Assembly: GCF_006539725.1 (NCBI RefSeq)
Contig: NZ_BJNO01000001.1
Coordinates: 523,746 to 587,745, forward strand
Length of the DNA stretch: 64,000 nt
Reading direction: 5' to 3'
Origin: Klebsiella terrigena
GTDB lineage: Bacteria; Pseudomonadota; Gammaproteobacteria; Enterobacterales; Enterobacteriaceae
The notes beneath the pieces are model-generated. The model ran no database searches, was not told the DNA's origin, and was given only the letters and a program-made list of their open reading frames with translations. The translations under genes and the position numbers were made by a program. Of the stretch, positions 51,337 through 58,797 are shown piece by piece (within the stretch, counting starts at the first letter, position 1; each line of letters opens with the position of its first letter).

Positions 51337-52252
51337 GGCTGCGGGCGTACATCCGCCCTTCCGCCGCCAGCGCCAGCAGGTCCGCGTCGCGTTCGCGATG
51401 GTGGGAATAGACAATCGAGATCAGCTGGCGCATCTGATAGGGTTCCGCCAGCTTTAGTAGCTGCACGTCGTTTTCGTAGACCTTTTTCATCCGCCCGGGC
51501 AGCAGCGCAAAGCCGACGCCGGCCTGCACCAGGCTTATCATCGAAAAGATGTCGTTGACCCGGGTGACGATTTCAGGCTCGAAGGCGGCAACCTGAAAGG
51601 CCTCCCTGAAGCCAGCGTAGGTGGCAAATCCTTCCGCAAGCGAAACGAATTTACGGTCGGCATAGTCGCGAAGGTCGGCCGGTTTCGCGGTATCCAGCCG
51701 TTCGGCCGCCGGCGCGGCGAGAAAAATATCGTCTTCAAACAGCGGCACCACGTCAAACGCGGTGTCGCTGAACTCCCCCTCGTTGGTGGCGATAAGGATC
51801 GCATCCAGGGCGTCGTCTTCCAGCATATCCAGCAGCATCTGGTTGGAGCCCATCGTCAGGTCCAGCTCCAGCTCGGGCCGCCGCAGCTTCATTCCCATGA
51901 TGATCCGCGGGACCGTCTCCAGCGTGAGCGAATAGAGCGTGCCGATGCGCAGCCGTCCCTGGCCGACGCCGGCGACCTTTCGCGTCGCCTCCAGCCCGCG
52001 CGTCATCAGGGTGGTAACGTCCTGACAATACTCCAGCAGCGTCCAGGCCGCCGGCAGCGGCAGCAGGTTGCGTCCCTTATGCACAAACAGCGGGCAGCCC
52101 ACCCCCTCTTCGAGGGTATGCAGGGCCCGGTGGACGCTGACGCCGCTGAGCTGCATCGCTTCGGCGGTTCTGGCGATATTGCCTTTGGTCATAAACATCA
52201 TAAATACCGCCAGCTTACGGAAGGTAATATCCTGGCTAATGTCGTCTTTCAT
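51326..52252 (-). CDS. mdcR: LysR-type regulator MdcR
   Basis: 308 residues. Winged helix-turn-helix: FRKLAVFMMFMTKGNIARTA, LSGVSVHRALHTLE; a LysR effector domain follows. Known MdcR activates the mdc operon in response to malonate and represses itself. Here it is at the 3' end, convergent with mdcH, instead of divergent from mdcA. Start at 52252 (MKDDISQ) has GGGAG about 10 bases upstream. Confidence 0.92.
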   Translation of the reverse strand: MKDDISQDITFRKLAVFMMFMTKGNIARTAEAMQLSGVSVHRALHTLEEGVGCPLFVHKGRNLLPLPAAWTLLEYCQDVTTLMTRGLEATRKVAGVGQGRLRIGTLYSLTLETVPRIIMGMKLRRPELELDLTMGSNQMLLDMLEDDALDAILIATNEGEFSDTAFDVVPLFEDDIFLAAPAAERLDTAKPADLRDYADRKFVSLAEGFATYAGFREAFQVAAFEPEIVTRVNDIFSMISLVQAGVGFALLPGRMKKVYENDVQLLKLAEPYQMRQLISIVYSHHRERDADLLALAAEGRMYARSLNG

Positions 52253-52394
52253 TGCGCTGCACTCCCTATTTCCGCCGCGGCTCACTATTTATCGAGTGAA
52301 TTCAAGCCAGTATAACCGTAACGCCGGTAAATGCTTTAACGCAGAGCAAGGAATGGCCGAACGGGCCTTGAGGCGGCGCAGGGGCGGATAAGGC

Positions 52395-52431
52395 AAAAAA
52401 AATGCCGGTCAGCTGCTGAGCTGACCGGCAT
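52395..52431 (-). terminator. Intrinsic terminator of mqo
   Basis: On the minus strand a perfect 13-bp stem (ATGCCGGTCAGCT / AGCTGACCGGCAT, 4-base loop) is followed by eight T. Canonical and strong. Confidence 0.93.
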
Positions 52432-52460
52432 GACGCGCGTGGGCGGAGTTAATACGGCGG

Positions 52461-54113
52461 CTACAGCGCCATATCGTGCTGCGGCGATTCCGCAGGCTTA
52501 AGCTCGGCAGACGGCGCGGCGGCGGCCTGGGAGTGGGTCATATCAATCACCGGCGGCTTGGTCAGCTGCAGCGTTGCGGCGGTATCGTCCCACACCTGCT
52601 GGGTCAGCGCCGGGCTGTCGTTCAGCTTCTGACCATAGCTCGGCACGATCGCGTGGATACGGCTCTGCCACTCTGCGGAGCTGAACTGCTGCGGGAACAT
52701 CTGCTTCAGCACGTTCAGGGTAATCGGCGCGGCGGTAGAGGCGCCCGGAGAAGCCCCAAGCAGCGCGGAGATGGTTTTCTGCTCGTCAACCACCACTTCG
52801 GTTCCCAGCTTCAGGATCCCGCCCTTCTCGGCGTCTCTTTTAATGATCTGCACGCGCTGGCCTGCCTGAATCAGCTTCCAGTCCTCTTTACGCGCTGCCG
52901 GATAGTACTCTTTCAGCGCCGCAAAGCGGTCATCGTCGCTAAGCATCACCTGGCTCACCAGGTATTTGACCAGATCGAAGTTGTCGAGACCGACGTGGGT
53001 CATCGGCAGGACGTTATCGGTAGTGGTGGTGCTCAGCAGGTCGAAGATCGAACCATTTTTGAGGAATTTAGTCGAGAAGGTGGCGAACGGCCCGAACAGC
53101 ACCACGCGCTTGCCGTCAATGAAGCGGGCGTCAAGATGCGGAACCGACATCGGCGGCGCGCCGACCGAGGCCTGGCCGTAAACTTTTTGCAGATGCTCTT
53201 TGGTCACCGCCGGGTTTTCGGTCATCAGGAAGGAGCCGCCCACCGGGAAGCCCGCGTAGTTGTCAGCTTCCGGAATACCGGTCTTTTGCAGTAATTTCAG
53301 CGCGCCGCCGCCGGCACCGATAAAGACATATTTCGCGTCAATCGTCTGCTCGTCGCCGCTATTAACGTTCTTAATCGTCACGTGCCACGAATTATCGGCA
53401 TTACGCTTAAAGGCGGTAACTTCAGAGGAGGTTTGCAGCGAGAAGTTATTACTTTTCTTCAGGCTACCGATCAGCTGACGGGTTATTTCGCCGTAGTTGA
53501 CGTCGGTCCCGACCGGGGTCCAGGTGGCCGCCACTTTTTGCTGCGGATCGCGCCCTTCCATCACCAGCGGCGCCCACTGTTTAATTTGCGCATGGTCGGT
53601 GGAGAATTTCATTCCCTGGAATAAGGCGGTTTGCTGCAGCGCGGTATAGCGCTTTTGCAGATAATCCACGTTATCGCCCCAGACGAAACTCATGTGCGGG
53701 GTGGAGTTAATAAAGGAGTGCGGGTCGCGCAAAATGCCGCGCTTGACCTGCGCCGTCCAGAACTGACGGGAGATCATAAACTGCTCGTTGATATCCAGCG
53801 CCTTGCTGACGTCGATAGAGCCGTCCGCACGCTCAGGCGTGTAGTTCAGCTCCATGTTTGCCGAGTGGCCGGTACCGGCATTGTTCCAGCCGTTCGAGGA
53901 CTCCAGCGCCACGCCGTCAAGCTTCTCTACCATCACCTGCTTCCAGTCCGGCTGAAGTTCCTGCAGCCAGGTCCCGAGCGAGGCGCTCATGATCCCGCCG
54001 CCAATCAGCAGAAAATCAGTTTTCTTTGCGGCGTCGGTATTTGCGTAGGTTGCCGTACTGACGAACATCGCCAGCGCGGTGAGGGATAAGATCGAGTTTT
54101 TTATTGCAGGCAT
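52461..54113 (-). CDS. mqo: Malate:quinone oxidoreductase with an N-terminal signal-like segment
   Basis: About 550 residues. FAD-dependent, peripheral-membrane enzyme oxidising malate to oxaloacetate with quinone reduction. FAD motif [16 protein letters not shown], plus [34 protein letters not shown] and [15 protein letters not shown]. The start is uncertain: [20 protein letters not shown] (54113) looks like a signal or membrane-targeting segment, as E. coli Mqo also has; an upstream ATG at 54134 adds seven codons. Neither has a good ribosome binding site. The C-terminal tail is Ala/Pro-rich ([16 protein letters not shown]). Confidence 0.93.
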   Translation of the reverse strand: MPAIKNSILSLTALAMFVSTATYANTDAAKKTDFLLIGGGIMSASLGTWLQELQPDWKQVMVEKLDGVALESSNGWNNAGTGHSANMELNYTPERADGSIDVSKALDINEQFMISRQFWTAQVKRGILRDPHSFINSTPHMSFVWGDNVDYLQKRYTALQQTALFQGMKFSTDHAQIKQWAPLVMEGRDPQQKVAATWTPVGTDVNYGEITRQLIGSLKKSNNFSLQTSSEVTAFKRNADNSWHVTIKNVNSGDEQTIDAKYVFIGAGGGALKLLQKTGIPEADNYAGFPVGGSFLMTENPAVTKEHLQKVYGQASVGAPPMSVPHLDARFIDGKRVVLFGPFATFSTKFLKNGSIFDLLSTTTTDNVLPMTHVGLDNFDLVKYLVSQVMLSDDDRFAALKEYYPAARKEDWKLIQAGQRVQIIKRDAEKGGILKLGTEVVVDEQKTISALLGASPGASTAAPITLNVLKQMFPQQFSSAEWQSRIHAIVPSYGQKLNDSPALTQQVWDDTAATLQLTKPPVIDMTHSQAAAAPSAELKPAESPQHDMAL

Positions 54114-54337
54114 AATAGAATTATCGCATAGCATAATGAAATAAGTGCAAACATGTTAACGCACTTTCATTATATTTTAAAATATCATTTACATTTTCCG
54201 CACAGTTAATCAATTATTTTATTTCACTTTTTTAACTTAAAAAACCAGGAAATGATTAATGAAATTAAAACGGGTCAACGCAGGGCGATAATTAGAGGGC
54301 TGGCGGCACATGCGCCGGTTTATTTAGTTACATAAGG
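54114..54337. other. AT-rich gap upstream of mqo
   Basis: No gene. Strongly AT-rich from 54150 to 54270, presumably the mqo promoter region. Confidence 0.4.
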
Positions 54338-54373
54338 CAAAAATAGCGGCGCGCGGAAATATAGCGCGCCGCT
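54338..54373 (-). terminator. Intrinsic terminator of the MurQ-like gene
   Basis: On the minus strand AGCGGCGCGC and GCGCGCCGCT form a perfect 10-bp stem with a 9-base loop, followed by ATTTTTGCC, just after the MurQ-like stop codon. Confidence 0.9.
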
Positions 54374-54378
54374 GATCA

Positions 54379-55299
54379 TTAACTCTGCGACTCTGCCAGC
54401 TGATGCGTTTTATCCCGTAACGCGATGCGCAGATGATCGTTGTTTTCCATCAGCAGCTCCCGCGCCTGCCACGCGTCAAGCCCGGCGAGCAGCATCAGAA
54501 TCGCCGTTCGACAGTGCTGGTTGCAGGCGGCAAGCGCGGCTTTCGCCTCGCTGCGCGAACAGCCGGCGGCCTCCATAACGATGGCAATTTGCCGTTCAGC
54601 CCAGCGTGGGCTGGTGGCCTGCAGATCGACCCGCAGGTTGCTGAAGACCCTGCCGCCGCGAATGGCCAGCCCGGTGGTCAACATGTTGAGCAGCTGCCGC
54701 TGCGCCAGCTGCGCTTTGGGGTTACCAAACCCCGCCACCGCTTCCGGGCCGGTTTGCGGCGCAACGATAATATCGGCCAGCTGCGCCGCTTCGCTATCCG
54801 CCTGCTGGGTCAGCACCGCCACCGGCGCACCGAGCGACCAGGCATGGCGCATCGCGCCCCAAACCCACGGCGTTTTGCCGCTGACCGTCAGCGCCAGCAG
54901 CATATCGTTATCGCTGAACCGAAGCGCCTGCAGCTCAAGGGCGCCGAGATCGTAGTCGTTAGCGGCCGTTTCCATCTCCTGCAGCGCCGCCGCTGGCCCG
55001 CCGGCAATGAGCCCAACCAGGGAGTGTTTCTCCTCGGGCGCAAACTCGCTGACCGCCTGCAGGGCTGCGCGGCCGGATGCGCCAGCGCCGACAATCACCA
55101 GCCGCCCTCCGCGGCTCAGGGTTGCGGCGGCGTTATCGACCAGGCGGGTCATGTCTTCCAGGCAGGCGTCGATGGCGTTGGCAATCTGCCGGCCGTCGGC
55201 GTGCAGTAGCGTGAGCATGTCATAGGTGGTGAGACTATCGATGCGGCGGGTATCCGGGTGGCGTCGTTCCGTCATTGAAGCGGTTGGCTTACTGCTCAT
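54379..55299 (-). CDS. Divergent MurQ-like SIS-domain protein
   Basis: 306 residues aligned without gaps to N-acetylmuramate-6-phosphate etherase MurQ over the core: GGRLVIVGAGASGRAALQAVSE, VGLIAGGPAAAL, LALTVSGKTPWV, ATGPE-type PQTGPEAVAGFGNPKAQLAQ, LLNMLTTGLAIRGGRVFSNL and NQHCRTAILMLL. The N-terminal signature TERRHPDTRRIDSL replaces TEGxNPxS. Of the two active-site glutamates of E. coli MurQ (about 83 and 114), the first is kept (Glu85, QAVSE), the second is Ala113 (METAAND). No murP or murR neighbours. Start at 55299 has GGAGG upstream. It may be an altered etherase or a sugar-phosphate sensor. Confidence 0.85.
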   Translation of the reverse strand: MSSKPTASMTERRHPDTRRIDSLTTYDMLTLLHADGRQIANAIDACLEDMTRLVDNAAATLSRGGRLVIVGAGASGRAALQAVSEFAPEEKHSLVGLIAGGPAAALQEMETAANDYDLGALELQALRFSDNDMLLALTVSGKTPWVWGAMRHAWSLGAPVAVLTQQADSEAAQLADIIVAPQTGPEAVAGFGNPKAQLAQRQLLNMLTTGLAIRGGRVFSNLRVDLQATSPRWAERQIAIVMEAAGCSRSEAKAALAACNQHCRTAILMLLAGLDAWQARELLMENNDHLRIALRDKTHQLAESQS

Positions 55300-55473
55300 A
55301 AAAACCTCCATTTAAATAACTCCGTATTTACTATAGGGATATTTAACCTCGCCTCCTGCGAGTGGGGTCACGCTTCCCGGCTCCCGGCGGCGGGATTATT
55401 GCTTTTTTACATGCCTTTAAGAAATTCACACCTTCAGCGATAATAGGCCTTCGCTGTTTACCCTGGGGTTGTT

Positions 55474-57093
55474 ATGAACGAGTTAGCGGAGCAGGAACCG
55501 CCCGCACGCAGGCGCCGTAAGAGCATGAAGCTGAGTACCGCCGTGACGCTGATGATTGGCAGCGTGCTGGGGTCGGTGCTGCTGCTGGTGTACGCGCTGT
55601 GGTTTATCCAAATCAGTGATACCACCCGCGACGGGCTGAAGGACACCGCCCTGGCGGTGGCGCGAACGCTGGCCGATATGCCGGAAGTGAAGCGCGGCCT
55701 GACCCTGCCGGCGGACAGCAATATTATTCAGCCGCTGGCGCAGGCGATCGTTCGGCGCAACGATCTGCTGTTCGCGGTGGTTACCGATATGCAGGGTATT
55801 CGCTACTCGCACCCCAACGGCCTGATCATCGGCAAGCGGTTTATCGGCGATGACATTAATCCCACCCTGCAGGGAAAGGAGAACGTTGCCGTCAACCACG
55901 GCGTGCTGGCGCCCGCCCTGCGCGCCTTTACGCCGGTCTTTGACGCGAACCATCGGCAAATTGGCGTGGTGGCGATCGGCATTTCGCTCAGCAAGGTCGA
56001 TACCCAGATCGCCAACAGCCGCTGGGACGTCCTCTTTACCGTACTCTTCAGCGCCCTGGTCTGCGGTATCGGAACCTGGAGCCTGGTTCGCGGCCTCAAG
56101 CGCGTGCTGCTCGGCCTTGAGCCGCAGGAGATCTCCACCCAGTTCCAGCAGCGCCAGGCGATGCTGCATTCGTTAAAAGAGGGCGTGGTGGCGGTCGATA
56201 CCGAAGGACGGGTGACCCTGATCAACCCCGCCGCGCGCGAAATGGTGTTCAGCGGCCCCGATAAAACCCTCGCCCATACGCCGCTGCTCGCCGATCTGCA
56301 GGAGGTCCTGCGCACCGGGAAGCCCATTTACGACCGCGAGCTCGGCTGCAACGGCCTGCTGCTCATCAGCAACACCGTGCCGGTGCGCAGCCAGAATGCC
56401 ACCGTCGGCGCCATCAGCACCTTCCGTGACAAAACCGAGGTCAGCCAGCTGCTGCAGCGCCTCGACGGCATGGTCAACTATGTGGATGCGCTACGCACCA
56501 CGTCCCATGAGTTTATGAATAAGCTGCACGTGATCCTCGGCCTGCTGAACATGAAAAGCTATGACAAGCTGGAGGAGTACGTGCTACAAACCGCCCATAA
56601 TTATCAGGCGGACATCGGCGAAATCCAGCATCGCATCAAATCTCCGGTGGTCGCCGGCTTTTTGATTGGTAAAATCCAGCGCGCGAAAGAGCGCGGGTTT
56701 AGCCTTAGCCTCGCGGAAGAGAGCCTCGTCCCCGACTGCCCGAACGAAAAGCAGATTACCGTGCTGGTCACCGTGCTGGGCAATTTGATTGAGAACGCGC
56801 TGGACGCCATGAGCGGCCAGCACGAGGGCGAAGTCAGCCTGTTGCTACACTATCAAAACGGCTGGCTAAGCGGCGAAGTGAGCGACGACGGCCCGGGGAT
56901 CCCGGAGGCCAATATCGACGCCATCTTTAATAAAGGCTTCTCCACCAAAGGAGAGAATCGCGGCGTCGGCCTGTTTCTTGCCAGCCAGCAGCTGCGCGAA
57001 CTGGGCGGGACGCTTGCCGTCGAGTCCGAACCCGGCGTATTTACCCAATTTTTTGTTCATCTTCCCTGGGATAGTAAAAGGAACAGTGCGTGA
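55474..57093 (+). CDS. dcuS: DcuS-type C4-dicarboxylate sensor histidine kinase
   Basis: 539 residues with the DcuS layout: helix 1 (about 19-45), periplasmic PAS domain with RNDLLFAVVTDMQGIRYSHP and AINRGF-like AVNHGVLAPALRAFTP, helix 2 (about 180-205), cytoplasmic PAS (EGVVAVDTEGRVTLINPAAR) and kinase with the phospho-accepting His in TTSHEFMNKLHVILGLL; ATP motifs in NLIENALDAM and SDDGPGIP, NRGVGLFLASQQ. In E. coli DcuS senses fumarate, malate and succinate with a DctA or DcuB partner. It overlaps dcuR. Confidence 0.93.
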   Translation: MNELAEQEPPARRRRKSMKLSTAVTLMIGSVLGSVLLLVYALWFIQISDTTRDGLKDTALAVARTLADMPEVKRGLTLPADSNIIQPLAQAIVRRNDLLFAVVTDMQGIRYSHPNGLIIGKRFIGDDINPTLQGKENVAVNHGVLAPALRAFTPVFDANHRQIGVVAIGISLSKVDTQIANSRWDVLFTVLFSALVCGIGTWSLVRGLKRVLLGLEPQEISTQFQQRQAMLHSLKEGVVAVDTEGRVTLINPAAREMVFSGPDKTLAHTPLLADLQEVLRTGKPIYDRELGCNGLLLISNTVPVRSQNATVGAISTFRDKTEVSQLLQRLDGMVNYVDALRTTSHEFMNKLHVILGLLNMKSYDKLEEYVLQTAHNYQADIGEIQHRIKSPVVAGFLIGKIQRAKERGFSLSLAEESLVPDCPNEKQITVLVTVLGNLIENALDAMSGQHEGEVSLLLHYQNGWLSGEVSDDGPGIPEANIDAIFNKGFSTKGENRGVGLFLASQQLRELGGTLAVESEPGVFTQFFVHLPWDSKRNSA

Positions 57094-57809
57094 TAAATGT
57101 ATTAATTGTTGATGACGATGCCATGGTCGCCGAGCTGAACCGCCTGTACGTGGCGAGGATTTCCGGTTTCCGCTGCTGCGGCACCGCATCGACGCTGAAT
57201 AAGGCCCGGGAGATGATTAACGACGGCGAGCTGGAGATCGATCTGGTGCTGCTCGACGTCTATATGCAGCATGATAGCGGCCTGGATCTGCTGCCGACCA
57301 TTCGCGCCTCCGGCCGCGCCATCGACGTAATTATGATCACCTCCGCCGCCGATGCCGCAACCGTACAAACGTCAATGCATTACGGCGTTATCGATTATCT
57401 GATTAAGCCCTTCCAGTTCCCGCGTTTTGAGGAGGCGTTAACCGCCTGGCGCGAGAAAAGAAAGCTGATGACCGGACAGACATATTATGAACAGGCTGAC
57501 GTTGACCGCCTGCTGCACGGCGACGCGCCGGAAGCCACCGACGCGCGCAAGCTGCCGAAGGGGCTCACCTCGCAAACGCTGCGCACGCTGTGCCAGTGGA
57601 TCGATGCCCACCCGGCGACCGAGTTCTCCACCGACGAGCTGGCGGTGGCGGTGAATATTTCCCGCGTCTCCTGCCGCAAATATCTGATTTGGCTGGCACA
57701 GATTAATATCCTCTACACCAGCATTCACTACGGCGCCACCGGCCGCCCGGTCTATCGCTATCGGCTGGTCGCCGAGCAGTACGGCCTGCTCAAGCAGTAC
57801 AGTCAGTGA
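57090..57809 (+). CDS. dcuR: DcuR-type response regulator
   Basis: 239 residues, GTG start overlapping the dcuS stop (GTGA). Receiver domain: NVLIVDDDAMVAELNR, phospho-accepting Asp in DLVLLDVYMQHDSG, Thr and Lys switch residues in MITSAADA and VIDYLIKPFQF. The output domain has CQWIDAHPATEFSTDELAVA and ISRVSCRKYLIWL. Pairs with the upstream kinase and probably controls the adjacent fumarate genes. Its end overlaps the apbE end by 20 bases. Confidence 0.93.
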   Translation: MINVLIVDDDAMVAELNRLYVARISGFRCCGTASTLNKAREMINDGELEIDLVLLDVYMQHDSGLDLLPTIRASGRAIDVIMITSAADAATVQTSMHYGVIDYLIKPFQFPRFEEALTAWREKRKLMTGQTYYEQADVDRLLHGDAPEATDARKLPKGLTSQTLRTLCQWIDAHPATEFSTDELAVAVNISRVSCRKYLIWLAQINILYTSIHYGATGRPVYRYRLVAEQYGLLKQYSQ

Positions 57810-58743
57810 GCCGATAGCCGCTATCCAGCAGCTGAAAGCGAAAGCGGCGCTGCGATGAGAGGATCACTTCGCGATTTTTAGTCACAAAAATCGCTTCAAT
57901 ATCCTCCCGTTGACGCAGCGCCGCGCGCCCCTTCTCCACGCCCAGGCCGTAGATCAGGGTGGTCCAGATATCGCCGTCGAGGGAGTCGTCAGAAATGATG
58001 GTCACGCTCTCCAGCTCGTTATCCAGCGGATAGCCGCTGCGCGGGTCGAGAATATGGTGCCAGCGCCTGCCGTCCTGCTCGAAATAGCGCTCATAGATGC
58101 CGGAGGTCACCACCGACTGGCCGCTCACCGCAATCGCGCCCACCAGCTCGTCGGATGCGGCAAAGGGTTTTTTCAGCCCAATGGACCACTCCCCAAGAGT
58201 ATGCACGTTCCCCCCGAGATTAATCAGCGCCGCGTCGACGCCCTGGCGCCGCAGGTCATCGCGCACCCGATCGGCAATGTAGCCTTTGGCGATGGCGCCA
58301 AGATCGATCTCCATGCCCGGCTGGGCAAGAAACACGCTGCCCGCCGCCTCATCGAGGATCACATCCTGCGGCCGGGTCAGCGGCAGACGGGCGGCAATAT
58401 CTGCCGCCGCCGGCACGCTGCGCCCCTGAAAGCCGATGCGCCAGAGCTTGACCAGCGGGCCAATCGCCAGGTTGAAGGCGCTATCCCGCATCATGCTGGC
58501 GGCCTTCGCGCACTGGATCAGCTGAAACACCGGGCGGCTGACGGCCACCGCATGGCGACCGGCGGCATGGTTAATATCCATGACCTGCGACTGAGCTCGG
58601 TTGACGGTAAGCAGGTCTTCATAGCGTTTAATTAACTGGAAGGTACGTGAGGCGAGTTGCTCATCGTGACGCAAGAGCTTAAGCAGAATGGGCGACCCCA
58701 TTAACACGGCGGAGTAGCTATAGACGCGACTGTCGTCAGACAT
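57790..58743 (-). CDS. apbE: Cytoplasmic FAD:threonine flavin transferase ApbE
   Basis: 317 residues, ApbE family, with no signal peptide or lipobox (starts MSDDSRVYSYSAVLMGSPIL), unlike the periplasmic ApbE that serves NQR and RNF. Conserved pieces: IDLGAIAKGYIADRV, DAALINLGGNVHTLG and HILDPRSGYPL. In K. pneumoniae a signal-less ApbE modifies the cytosolic fumarate reductase encoded beside it. Located 54 bases after frd2 with GGAG before the start, so co-transcribed with its target. Confidence 0.94.
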   Translation of the reverse strand: MSDDSRVYSYSAVLMGSPILLKLLRHDEQLASRTFQLIKRYEDLLTVNRAQSQVMDINHAAGRHAVAVSRPVFQLIQCAKAASMMRDSAFNLAIGPLVKLWRIGFQGRSVPAAADIAARLPLTRPQDVILDEAAGSVFLAQPGMEIDLGAIAKGYIADRVRDDLRRQGVDAALINLGGNVHTLGEWSIGLKKPFAASDELVGAIAVSGQSVVTSGIYERYFEQDGRRWHHILDPRSGYPLDNELESVTIISDDSLDGDIWTTLIYGLGVEKGRAALRQREDIEAIFVTKNREVILSSQRRFRFQLLDSGYRLTDCTA

Positions 58744-58797
58744 GGTTGCAGCTCCTGTGGATGACCCCGGCGCGCGGCCGGGGCAAATCGCTAAATG

